This document shows, in pieces, positions 34,575 through 42,747 of a stretch of 64,000 nt of DNA (its first letter is position 1; every line of letters begins with the position of its first letter). The notes beneath the pieces were generated by a model, which worked only from the letters and a program-made list of their open reading frames with translations, made no database searches and was not told the origin of the DNA. Source of the stretch: JBIOUF01 sp044866695 (GTDB taxonomy: Bacteria > Actinomycetota > Actinomycetes > Propionibacteriales > Nocardioidaceae); contig JBIOUF010000238.1 of NCBI GenBank assembly GCA_044866695.1, positions 9,832 through 73,831 on the forward strand, in the 5' to 3' direction. The position numbers and the translations under genes are program-made.

Positions 34575-36555
34575 CGGGTGTCTCCTCGGGTCGGGGACGC
34601 AGCCGGGTGACGGCCGCAGGGTCCGTGCTGGGGTCCGTGCTGGGGTCCGTGCTGGGGTCCGTGGTGGGGTCCGGGTCGGGGGTGGTGGCCGGGTCCGTGC
34701 CGGCGCCTGCGCCGAGCCGGACGGCGGCGTAGTCGTGCAGCAGCGCGTGCATGTGGAACCGCCCGGCGCGGTCCTGCTCCAAGAAGCCCGCGTCGGCCAG
34801 CCGCTCGAGGGTCTCCGCGGCGGCGTCCGGCGGCATCCCGAGCGGGCCGGCGAGAGTCTCCGGGGCCAGGCCGGAAGCGCACCCGCCCACCGCGCCGAGC
34901 CGTACGAAGGCCTCCGCGAGCTCGCCGGGCAGCCGGTCCAACGCGGTGGCCAGCACCGTCGACACCGACAGCCGGTGGTCCAGGCCGAGAGAGAGGCGAG
35001 GCACCGGGTCGGCGGCGAGCCAGTCCACGTAGTCCGAGACCCGCAGCAGGGGCCGGGTGAGCAGCCGGGTGGCCGCCAGGCGCAGGGCGAGCGGGAACTG
35101 TCGGCACACCGCCGCCAGCCGCGCCACCGCCTCCGGCTCGCGTTCCACCCGGTCGGCGCCGAGGACGCCGGTCAGGAGCGCCGCGGACTCCTCCGGGGCG
35201 AACGGACCCGGCCGGCAGACCAGGTCGAGGTGGCGGTGCGCCGCGAGCCCGGCCAGGCTCTGCCGGCTGGTCAGCAGGGCGACCGCGGGGCGGCTCCGGT
35301 CCAGCACGGCCAGGGCCGTCTCCTCCTCGACGACGTCGTCGAGCACCAGCACGCTGCCCACCGGGTCCGTCGCCGGCCAGTCCGCGTCGCGGAGCTCGCC
35401 CACCAGGTCCTCGACCCGCCGTGGGGAGCCGTCCGGCGCCGTCATCCGCACCGCCGCGCGGGCCCCCTCGCCGGGCACCGCCGAGGCGACGTGCAGGGCC
35501 AGCGCGGACTTGCCGATGCCGGGCGCGCCGCAGACCAGCACCGTGACCGGGCCCGGGGCGGCCTCGTGGACGCGCCGCAGGATCCGCTCGCCGAGCTCCC
35601 CGCGGCCGGTGAACGAGGGGACCGTCGCCAGTGGCGAGGGCAGCACCGGCCGCGCCGTCGCGGGCGGCGCGGTCCGCGCGACGGCGTCCCGCTCGGAGAT
35701 CGTGACGGGCTCGGCGGCGAGGGGGCCGAGCGGGTCGCCGCGCAGGATGGCCAGCTCGAGCCGCTGCAGGGCGGGACCAGGGTCCACGCCGAGCTCGTCG
35801 GCCAGGTGACCCTTGACGCCGCGGTACTCCGCGAGCGCCTCGGCCTGGCGCCCGGACCGGTAGAGCGCCTCGATGAGCTGCTCCCAGAACCGCTCGCGCT
35901 CCGGGTAGGCCCGGGTCAGCGCCCACAGCTCGGCGAGGACCTCACGACAGTGGCCGGCCGCGAGCTCGATGTCCACCGCCTGCTCGGTGACGCTCAGCCG
36001 CTCCTCGGTGAGCAGGGGCACCTCGTCGCGGTGCACCGCGTCGGAGGCGACGTTGGCCAGCAGCGGGCCCTGCCACTCAGCGAGGGCGCGACGCAGCAGC
36101 CGCAGCCGGGTCTCCGGCGCGGCCTCGCGCCGCGCGGCCCGGGTGAGGTCCCGGAACCGGATCAGGTCCAGGGTGCCGGCGTCGGCGCCGATGCGGTAGC
36201 CGCCCGACACCGCGCCGATGGTGTCGGCGGGCAGGCCATGGTCGGCCAGCACCCGGCGCAGCCGGCGGACGCAGGTGTGCAGCGCCGTGTTCGCGGCGGC
36301 CGGTCGTACCTCGCCCCACACCACCTGCTTCAGCCGGTCGGTGGAGACCAGCAGGTTGGGGTGCAGCAGCAGGGCCGCGAGCAGCGACGTCGGCTTCCCC
36401 GCCGGCAGGATCACCGCCTCGTCGCCGTGGGTGACGCTGAGCGGTCCGAGCAGCCGGAACCCGGTCCGGTCGGTCCCGCCGAGCCCGGGCCCGCCGCCCG
36501 GCGCGTGCGGGCTCGGCACCACTGCGGTCAGCGGTGCCAGCGTTGCCTGCCGCAT
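34555..36555 (-). CDS. AfsR-type SARP transcriptional activator, 666 aa
   Basis: Pathway activator. Residues about 33-120 are an OmpR-like winged helix (FRLLGPLSVTHGDEAVILPAGKPTSLLAALLLHPN). Residues about 128-270 are the BTAD domain (YPERERFWEQLIEALYRSGRQAEALAEYRGVKGHLADELGVDPGP pattern). An NB-ARC-like ATPase follows, with P-loop CGAPGIGKSA (about 340). The C-terminus carries a TDPSTDPSTDPSTDP repeat. It starts at ATG 36555 with GGGGGAG upstream and is the first gene of the biosynthetic operon. GTCAG-type 11-bp repeats before precursors 1, 4, 5 and 6 are its probable targets. Confidence 0.88.
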   Translation of the reverse strand: MRQATLAPLTAVVPSPHAPGGGPGLGGTDRTGFRLLGPLSVTHGDEAVILPAGKPTSLLAALLLHPNLLVSTDRLKQVVWGEVRPAAANTALHTCVRRLRRVLADHGLPADTIGAVSGGYRIGADAGTLDLIRFRDLTRAARREAAPETRLRLLRRALAEWQGPLLANVASDAVHRDEVPLLTEERLSVTEQAVDIELAAGHCREVLAELWALTRAYPERERFWEQLIEALYRSGRQAEALAEYRGVKGHLADELGVDPGPALQRLELAILRGDPLGPLAAEPVTISERDAVARTAPPATARPVLPSPLATVPSFTGRGELGERILRRVHEAAPGPVTVLVCGAPGIGKSALALHVASAVPGEGARAAVRMTAPDGSPRRVEDLVGELRDADWPATDPVGSVLVLDDVVEEETALAVLDRSRPAVALLTSRQSLAGLAAHRHLDLVCRPGPFAPEESAALLTGVLGADRVEREPEAVARLAAVCRQFPLALRLAATRLLTRPLLRVSDYVDWLAADPVPRLSLGLDHRLSVSTVLATALDRLPGELAEAFVRLGAVGGCASGLAPETLAGPLGMPPDAAAETLERLADAGFLEQDRAGRFHMHALLHDYAAVRLGAGAGTDPATTPDPDPTTDPSTDPSTDPSTDPAAVTRLRPRPEETPDEYRAG

Positions 36556-36821
36556 GCTCCCCCCGGATCGTTCGACGAGCCCCGAGCCCTGCGCCGTGGT
36601 GGGTTCCTTCGAGAGAACGCCAGCGCTTCCCCGCGGCCGGGCCTGCACTGCGAGGAGTCGTCGCGCCGCCCGCAGATACACCCGCGTGCTGGTGGCGGGT
36701 GCGACGAGCCCGGCCTCGCCGCCGGCCCGTTCCCCGCCGTTGACCTCGCCCGCGTCGCACGGCAACGATGGTCCGACGGCGCCCCGCGGAGGTCGTCGAC
36801 GCCCGCGTCGGAGGAGAACCG

Positions 36822-37421
36822 ATGAGCCCTGTCGAACGGCCCCCCCTGATCGTCCGCCTGACGCTGCGGCTCGAGGAGGCCACGGCACTCGACCGGCCCG
36901 TGCAGGCCCTGGAGCCGTCGATCCGGGACGCCTTCGGCTCCGGGACGCGTGGCTCGGTGCTGCGGGGCGAGTGGCTGGGCCACGCGGTCCACCCGCTGCT
37001 CACCGACGTCGTCCTCGGCACCTGGACCTCCGCCACCGTGCTCGACCTGTTCGGGGGACGCGGCTCGTCGGCGGCCGCGCAGCGGCTGGTCGGCACCGGT
37101 CTCCTCGCCGTCGGCCCCACCGCCTGGACCGGATGGGCCGAATGGTCGTCGGCGGGGCCGCGGGAGAAGCGCGTGGGCCTGGTCCACGCGGTCACCAACG
37201 CCGCCGCGATCGGCGCCTACACGGCCTCGTGGGTGGCCCGCAGGCGCGGCCGGCACGGCACGGGCGCGCGGCTCGCCCTCGCCGGAGCGGCCGCCTCGGC
37301 GGTCGCCGGCTACCTGGGCGGGCACCTCACGGAGGGACGCCAGGTGGCCAGCCGGCATCCCGCCTACTCCGGCCCCGCGTCACGGCTCTCCGGCTACGGT
37401 GAGGGGTCAGCGCAGCCGTAG
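36822..37421 (+). CDS. DUF2231-type membrane protein, 199 aa
   Basis: Conserved membrane protein of unknown function with the DUF2231 pattern GEWLGHAVHPLLTDVVLGTW, then four hydrophobic segments. GGAGGAGAACCG precedes ATG 36822. It is divergent from the SARP gene, so the 266-base gap 36556-36821 should hold promoters for both; I see no GTCAG array in it. It ends 15 bases before rocD and may be read with it. Confidence 0.75.
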   Translation: MSPVERPPLIVRLTLRLEEATALDRPVQALEPSIRDAFGSGTRGSVLRGEWLGHAVHPLLTDVVLGTWTSATVLDLFGGRGSSAAAQRLVGTGLLAVGPTAWTGWAEWSSAGPREKRVGLVHAVTNAAAIGAYTASWVARRRGRHGTGARLALAGAAASAVAGYLGGHLTEGRQVASRHPAYSGPASRLSGYGEGSAQP

Positions 37422-37436
37422 GGAAGGGACCAGACG

Positions 37437-38648
37437 ATGACCGGCACGGCCTCCGCGGCCAGCGAGCAGATCGAGCTGACCGAGGCGGTCGCCGCGCACA
37501 ACTACCGGCCCCTGCCGGTGGTGGTGGCCGAGGCCGAGGGGTCCTGGGTGACCGACGTCGACGGCCGGAGGTACCTGGACTGCCTGTCGGCGTACTCGGC
37601 ACTGAACTTCGGCCACCGGCACCCGGTGCTCGTCCAGGCGGCGCGCGACCAGCTGGACCGGCTCACCTTGACCAGCCGGGCGTTCTACAATGACCAGCTG
37701 GGACCGTTCTGCCGCGACCTCGCCGCGTTGGCGCAGATGGACGAGGTGCTGCCGATGAACACCGGTGCGGAGGCGGTGGAGACCGCGGTCAAGGTGGCCC
37801 GGCGCTGGGGCTACGACGTCAAGGGCGTTCCCGACGACTCCGCGGAGATCGTCGTCGTGACGGGCAACTTCCACGGCCGCACCACGACCATCATCGGCTT
37901 CTCCGACGACCCCGTGGCCCGGCGCGGCTTCGGCCCGTTCACCCCGGGCTTCGTCACGGTGCCGTACGGCGACGCGGCGGCCCTCGCGGCGGCGGTCCGC
38001 CCCCAGACCGTCGCCGTCCTGCTGGAGCCCGTCCAGGGCGAGGCCGGCGTCGTCGTGCCGCCTCCGGGCTACCTGGCCCAGGTGCGCGAGATCTGCACCG
38101 AGTCGCACGTGCTGTTCCTGGCCGACGAGATCCAGTCCGGCCTGGGCCGCTGCGGCACGACGTTCGCCTGCGAGCTCGAGGACGTGCGCCCCGACGTCTA
38201 CGTCCTGGGGAAGGCGCTGGGTGGGGGCATCCTGCCGGTCTCGGCGGTGGTGTCGCGGTACGACGTCCTCGACGTGATCACGCCCGGAAGCCACGGCTCG
38301 ACGTTCGGCGGCAACCCGCTGGCCGCAGCTGTGGGCCGGGCGGTGGTGGGGCTGCTGGAGACCGGGGAGTACCAGGAGCGGTCCCGGACCCTGGGCGAGC
38401 ACCTGCGCGAGCTGCTGCAGCCGCTGGTGGGGCGAGGGGTGACCGCGGTGCGCACCCGTGGGCTGTGGGCCGGAGTGGACATCGACCCGACCTTGATGTC
38501 GGGGCGCCGGGCGGCCGAGCGCCTGGCCGAGCGAGGCGTGCTGGCGAAGGAGACCCACGACACGACGCTGCGGTTCGCGCCGCCCCTCGTGGTCGAGCGC
38601 GGTGAGCTGGACTGGATGGTCGAGCAGCTCACCGACGTCCTCGCCTGA
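37437..38648 (+). CDS. rocD: ornithine--oxo-acid aminotransferase, 403 aa
   Basis: PLP-dependent class III aminotransferase converting ornithine plus a 2-oxo acid to glutamate-5-semialdehyde. Segments: NTGAEAVETAVKVARRWGY, VVTGNFHGRTTTIIGFSDD, LFLADEIQSGLGR and the PLP-lysine region VYVLGKALGGGILPVSAV, ending GSHGSTFGGNPLAAAVG. Length is normal for RocD. AGGGAAGGGA precedes ATG 37437. It is probably part of arginine/ornithine degradation rather than the RiPP cluster. Confidence 0.9.
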   Translation: MTGTASAASEQIELTEAVAAHNYRPLPVVVAEAEGSWVTDVDGRRYLDCLSAYSALNFGHRHPVLVQAARDQLDRLTLTSRAFYNDQLGPFCRDLAALAQMDEVLPMNTGAEAVETAVKVARRWGYDVKGVPDDSAEIVVVTGNFHGRTTTIIGFSDDPVARRGFGPFTPGFVTVPYGDAAALAAAVRPQTVAVLLEPVQGEAGVVVPPPGYLAQVREICTESHVLFLADEIQSGLGRCGTTFACELEDVRPDVYVLGKALGGGILPVSAVVSRYDVLDVITPGSHGSTFGGNPLAAAVGRAVVGLLETGEYQERSRTLGEHLRELLQPLVGRGVTAVRTRGLWAGVDIDPTLMSGRRAAERLAERGVLAKETHDTTLRFAPPLVVERGELDWMVEQLTDVLA

Positions 38649-38683
38649 ACCCTCCGCCTCGCATGGCGGGCAGGAGCAGGGGA

Positions 38684-38815
38684 TCAGCCGTGGCCGCCTT
38701 CCTTGTGGCCGTCGTCGACCCAGGAGCCGTGGTGGGAGTGGTACTCGTGGCCGCCGTGGTGTCCGGCGGGACGGACGCAGGTGAGCGGTCCGTTGGCCAG
38801 GGTTGCTGTGCACAT
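38684..38815 (-). CDS. His-rich small protein, 43 aa
   Basis: Starts ATG 38815 after AAGGAGGGGATCTGAG and runs to TGA at 38684. It contains ten or so histidines in 43 residues (the central part reads PAGHHGGHEYHSHHGSW) and two cysteines (residues 3 or less and 13), so metal binding is plausible. It is convergent with rocD (35 bases apart). I do not recognise a family. The ribosome site and the sense of the whole frame make translation likely despite its size. Confidence 0.6.
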   Translation of the reverse strand: MCTATLANGPLTCVRPAGHHGGHEYHSHHGSWVDDGHKEGGHG

Positions 38816-38945
38816 CTCAGATCCCCTCCTTCCTGCCTTCGATGAGGTCCGTGGCCGGCACGGTGATACAGATACCCACCGGTGCTACCCGGTCAACCAT
38901 CGGTCGCGTGGGTGGCGCGAGCCGGACTAGATGGGCCGAGCCGGT

Positions 38946-39041
38946 GGTGGGCGCCGAGCCGGCGCGTCCTCCCGCGTGGTGGGCGCCGAGCCGGCGTGTC
39001 TTCCGGCGTGGTGGGCACCGAGCCGGCGTGAGCTGCGCCGG
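38946..39041. repeat. 32-bp tandem repeat, three copies
   Basis: GGTGGGCGCCGAGCCGGCG-type units start at 38946, 38978 and 39010, spaced 32 bp; the third is slightly diverged (GGGCACCGAGCC). The 322-bp space 38816-39137 between the His-rich gene and the glycosyltransferase holds this array and no gene that I can support. Confidence 0.8.
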
Positions 39042-39137
39042 TTCGGGGGTCGAGGGGGCGGAGGATGGGCCGGCTCGCCGGGAGACTCGGTCGCACATGC
39101 GGACCAGGGGCGGACGCGCGTTGCCACACTGGGCCCC

Positions 39138-40601
39138 GTGACCAGAGCGCCGTACGCCGTCCGCGAGGTGGCCGCGGTGGTGCTCGTGCAGGCCGTCGTC
39201 CTGCTGGCGATGGCGCCCTTCTACGGACCGCACCGCGACGAGCTCTACTTCGCCTCGGCGGGGCGACGCCTCGCCTGGGGCTACCCCGACCAGCCGTCGC
39301 TGACGCCCCTGCTGGCCCGGCTCGCCGACCTCGTCGCGCCACAGAGCCTGGTCGCGCTGCGCGTGCCCAGCATCCTGGCGGTGACCGGCACGGTCTGCCT
39401 CGCCGCGCACCTCGCCCGGCTGCTCGGCGGCGCACGGGGTGCCCAGGTGCTCACCGCTGCGACGGTCGCGGCCTCGGCGGTGACGACGGCCGTGGGGCAC
39501 CTGTTGTCCACGACCACGTTCGACGTGCTGGCCTGGACCGCGATCCTGGTGCTGGTCGCCCAGGCTCTGGTCGACCGACGGCCGAGACTGTGGCTGCTGG
39601 CCGGCCTGGTCGCCGGGGTCGGCCTCAACAACAAGCACTCCGTCGTGTTCTGCCTGTTCGGGGTGCTGGTCGGGGTGGCGGTGGTGCGGGAGACCCGGCC
39701 GGTGCTGCGCACGCGGTGGCCGTGGCTGGGCGGCCTGGTCGCCCTCGCGCTGTGGGTGCCCAACCTGGTCTGGCAGGCCTGGCACTCCTGGCCGGTGGTC
39801 GAGCTCTCGGCGGACATCGCCGAGGAGTACGGCGGGGTCGCGGGCCGGGTAGGGCTGGTCGTCGAGGCGCTGCTCATGTTCAGCCCGCTCATCGCCGTGG
39901 TCTGGCTCGCCGGGCTCGTGCAGCTGCTGCGACGGCCGCAGTGGGCGCGCGCCCGCCCGGTCGGCGTCGCCTTCCTGGCCGTCACCGCCGTCTTCCTGCT
40001 CACCGGTGGCAAGGGCTACTACCTGGCCGGCGCGATCGTGCCGCTGGTCGCGGCCGGGTGCGTGGCCCTGGTGGAGCGCTGGCCGGGCCGGCGGGCGGCG
40101 GTCGCCGGGTTGCTGCTGGCCCTGTCGGCCGTGGTCGCCTGGCCGGCCCTGGTGCCCGTCCTGCCGGTGCGCGCCTATGTCGCCTCGCCGTACTCGGCTG
40201 CCGATGGCGACCAGCCGGAGACGATCGGCTGGCCGGAGTACGCCGACACGGTTCGCGCCGTGGTCGGGTCTCTGCCTCCCGAGCGGCGGCGGACGGCGGT
40301 CCTGTTCACCGGCAACTACGGTGAGGCCGGCGCAGGGGAGTGGTACGACGTCGGCGTGCCGGCGTACAGCGGGCACAACGGCTGGCAGGACTGGGGGCCA
40401 CCCCCGCCCGGCGCCGCCCCCGTCGTGGTGGTCGGGCTGGACCGGCCGCAGGACGCCTTCACCGGCTGCGTGCGGATGGCGACGGTCGACAACCGCGCCG
40501 GCGTCGACAACGAGGAGCGCGGCGGCCCGGTCTGGCTCTGCGACGGACCCACGGGCTCCTGGGTCGAGCAGTGGCCGCGGCTGGCCCACTACGACGCCTG
40601 A
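39138..40601 (+). CDS. GT39-like polytopic glycosyltransferase, 487 aa
   Basis: Dolichyl/polyprenyl-phosphate-mannose-dependent type membrane glycosyltransferase (PMT/ArnT/RgtA-like). After the first helix the lumenal loop reads FYGPHRDELYFASAGRRLAWGYPDQPSLTPLLARL, whose acidic pair and DQP motif mark the catalytic loop. Ten or more further helices and a C-terminal soluble part with VLFTGNYGEAGAGEWY follow. It probably transfers a sugar from a lipid carrier at the outer face of the membrane; the acceptor is unknown. GTG 39138 is the first good start. Confidence 0.8.
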   Translation: MTRAPYAVREVAAVVLVQAVVLLAMAPFYGPHRDELYFASAGRRLAWGYPDQPSLTPLLARLADLVAPQSLVALRVPSILAVTGTVCLAAHLARLLGGARGAQVLTAATVAASAVTTAVGHLLSTTTFDVLAWTAILVLVAQALVDRRPRLWLLAGLVAGVGLNNKHSVVFCLFGVLVGVAVVRETRPVLRTRWPWLGGLVALALWVPNLVWQAWHSWPVVELSADIAEEYGGVAGRVGLVVEALLMFSPLIAVVWLAGLVQLLRRPQWARARPVGVAFLAVTAVFLLTGGKGYYLAGAIVPLVAAGCVALVERWPGRRAAVAGLLLALSAVVAWPALVPVLPVRAYVASPYSAADGDQPETIGWPEYADTVRAVVGSLPPERRRTAVLFTGNYGEAGAGEWYDVGVPAYSGHNGWQDWGPPPPGAAPVVVVGLDRPQDAFTGCVRMATVDNRAGVDNEERGGPVWLCDGPTGSWVEQWPRLAHYDA

Positions 40602-40623
40602 GCCGGACCGGCGAGGACCTGGC

Positions 40624-41217
40624 TCAGGCGGTGCCGGCCGAGGGGACGACCAGGGCCAGGGACGTGCCGAAGGCGCACTCGGCCATCACCCGGAACCCCT
40701 CGTGGTCGTGCACGTGCTCGGGCGCGCGCATCGAGAGCATGACGTTGATCAGCATGCCCTCGGCGACGAATCCACGGACCTGGTCGTCGGTGCACCCGGT
40801 GCGCAGGATGGTCGCGAAGATCTCCGCCATCCGCTCTCGGGCCTCGGCTCCGATGCGCGGCTCCGCGGCCGCGGCGAACCCGTGCATCATCACCTCGAGG
40901 ACCTCGCGGTGCTCGACCACCAGCTGGGTGTAGGCCAGGCCGAGGCGCTCCCAGTCCGCGTCGTCGTCGGGGTCGAAGCGACCCTCGGCGAGCACCTCCT
41001 CGAACCCGGTCAGGACCTGCCGGGTGCAGCGGCCGAAGACCTCCAGGAACAGGTCCAGCTTGCTGCCGAAGATCCGCACCACGTACGGCTGGGAGACGCC
41101 GGCCTCGCGGGCGATCGCGTCGGTGCTGGTGCCGGCGTAGCCGGTGCGCGCGAAGGCTCGGGTCGCGGCCACGAGGACCTCCTCGCGCCTCTCCTCGGCA
41201 CTCATCCGGCTGGCCAT
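40624..41217 (-). CDS. TetR-family repressor, 197 aa
   Basis: The N-terminal helix-turn-helix reads VLVAATRAFARTGYAGTSTDAIAREAGVSQPYVVRIFGSK, followed by an all-helical ligand domain. It is divergent from the DHA2 exporter with a 69-base gap containing a 27-bp inverted repeat, the standard layout of an autoregulated efflux repressor. Confidence 0.88.
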   Translation of the reverse strand: MASRMSAEERREEVLVAATRAFARTGYAGTSTDAIAREAGVSQPYVVRIFGSKLDLFLEVFGRCTRQVLTGFEEVLAEGRFDPDDDADWERLGLAYTQLVVEHREVLEVMMHGFAAAAEPRIGAEARERMAEIFATILRTGCTDDQVRGFVAEGMLINVMLSMRAPEHVHDHEGFRVMAECAFGTSLALVVPSAGTA

Positions 41218-41219
41218 GG

Positions 41220-41262
41220 TTGACAGGTTATCACCTGATTACTAGTCTGCGCTAAGTAATCA
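41220..41262 (+). promoter_or_regulatory. exporter promoter with TetR operator
   Basis: TTGACA (41220-41225), a 17-bp spacer and TAGTCT (41243-41248) form a good sigma-70-type promoter for the exporter. TGATTACT (41236-41243) and AGTAATCA (41255-41262), 11 bp apart, form an inverted repeat across the -10. A TetR dimer there would block transcription. The ribosome site AGGAGG follows before ATG 41287. Confidence 0.75.
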
Positions 41263-41286
41263 TTCGATGCCTTCTTAGGAGGGACC

Positions 41287-42747
41287 ATGGCCGTCACCAC
41301 CTCCGTGCCGGAGACCGTCGCGCTGGCACCGCCCCGGCACCGCCGGCGGGGCCGCCACGCGCTGGCGCTCGCCGTCGCCGGAGCCTCCCTGCCCATGTTC
41401 ATGGCCACGCTGGACAACCTGGTGATGACCAGCGCGCTGCCGGTCGTCCGGGCGGACCTGGGCGCGACCGTGGGCCAGCTGTCCTGGTTCGTCAACGCCT
41501 ACACGCTCGCGTTCGCGACCTTCATGCTGCCGGCCGCCACGCTCGGCGACCGGCTCGGGCGCCGGCGGGTGATGGTCGCGGGCGTCGCGGTGTTCACCCT
41601 CGCCTCGGTGGCCGCCGCGCTGAGCACCACCTCGGGCGCGCTGGTGGCGGCCCGGGCGGTGCAAGGCGTCGGCGCCGCGGCGATCATGCCGCTCTCGCTC
41701 ACGCTGCTCGCCGCGTCCGTGCCCACCTCGATGCGGGCCGCCGCGATCGGCATCTGGGGCGGCGTCTCGGGCCTCGGCGTGGCGCTCGGCCCGGTCGTGG
41801 GGGGCGCGGTCGTGGAAGGGCTCAGCTGGCAGGCCATCTTCTGGCTCAACGTGCCGGTCGCGCTGGTCGCCGTACCCCTGCTGGTGATGGCCGTGCCGGA
41901 GTCGCGAGGCGCCTGGCAGCGGCTCGACCTGCCGGGCACCGCCCTGCTCGGCGGGGCCGTGTTCCTCGGCATCTGGGGCATCGTGCACGGCAACGACGAC
42001 GGCTGGACCTCCACCGGCGTCCTGGCCGCGCTCGGCACTGCCGCGCTCCTGCTGCCCGCCTACGTCTGGTGGGCCCGCGGGCGCTCGTACGCCGTCCTTC
42101 CGCTGCGGCTCTACGCGTCACGGAGCTTCTCCGCGGCCAACGTCGTGGCGCTGACGTTCACGATCGGGATGTTCGGCGCGGTGTTCCTGCTGGCGCAGTA
42201 CCTCCAGGTCGTCGAGGGCTACTCGCCGTTCCAGGCCGGGCTGCGCACGCTGCCCTGGACCGCCGCGCCGATGGTCGTGGCGCCCCTGGCCGGGCTGCTC
42301 GCCCCTCGCACCGGGCTGCGTCCGCTGCTGGTGACCGGGCTCTCGCTGCAGACCGCCGCGCTGGTGTGGTTCGCGGTGGTCACCGAGGCCGGTGAGCCGT
42401 ACTCGGCGTTCGTCGTCCCGCTGGTGATGGCCGGCGTGGGCATGGGGCTGACATTCGCGCCGATGGCGACCGCGGTGCTCGACGGCCTGCCCGACTCCGA
42501 CTTCGCCATGGCCAGCTCGGCGAACTCGACGGTCCGGGAGTTCGGCGTGGCGCTCGGGGTCGCCGTGCTGGTCGCGGTGTTCCTCGGCAACGGCGGCGAG
42601 ATCAGCCCGACGGGGTACGCCGGCGCGGTCGGCCCCGCCCTGCTCACCGGCGCGGCCGCGGTAGCCCTCGCGCTGGTCGCGGCGCTGTTCGTGCCCTCGA
42701 AGAGCCGAGCTCAGAGCAGCCAGTCGACCGGCTCAGCCGGTCGGTAG
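41287..42747 (+). CDS. DHA2-family MFS drug exporter (EmrB/QacA type), 486 aa
   Basis: Fourteen-helix multidrug exporter. Motif A is LGDRLGRRRVMVAG, helix 1 carries LDNLVMTSALPVV, and the family motif C region is GGVSGLGVALGPVVGGAVVEGLSW. It is regulated by the divergent TetR. Its end overlaps the end of the convergent methyltransferase pseudogene by 37 bases. Substrate unknown. Confidence 0.88.
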   Translation: MAVTTSVPETVALAPPRHRRRGRHALALAVAGASLPMFMATLDNLVMTSALPVVRADLGATVGQLSWFVNAYTLAFATFMLPAATLGDRLGRRRVMVAGVAVFTLASVAAALSTTSGALVAARAVQGVGAAAIMPLSLTLLAASVPTSMRAAAIGIWGGVSGLGVALGPVVGGAVVEGLSWQAIFWLNVPVALVAVPLLVMAVPESRGAWQRLDLPGTALLGGAVFLGIWGIVHGNDDGWTSTGVLAALGTAALLLPAYVWWARGRSYAVLPLRLYASRSFSAANVVALTFTIGMFGAVFLLAQYLQVVEGYSPFQAGLRTLPWTAAPMVVAPLAGLLAPRTGLRPLLVTGLSLQTAALVWFAVVTEAGEPYSAFVVPLVMAGVGMGLTFAPMATAVLDGLPDSDFAMASSANSTVREFGVALGVAVLVAVFLGNGGEISPTGYAGAVGPALLTGAAAVALALVAALFVPSKSRAQSSQSTGSAGR

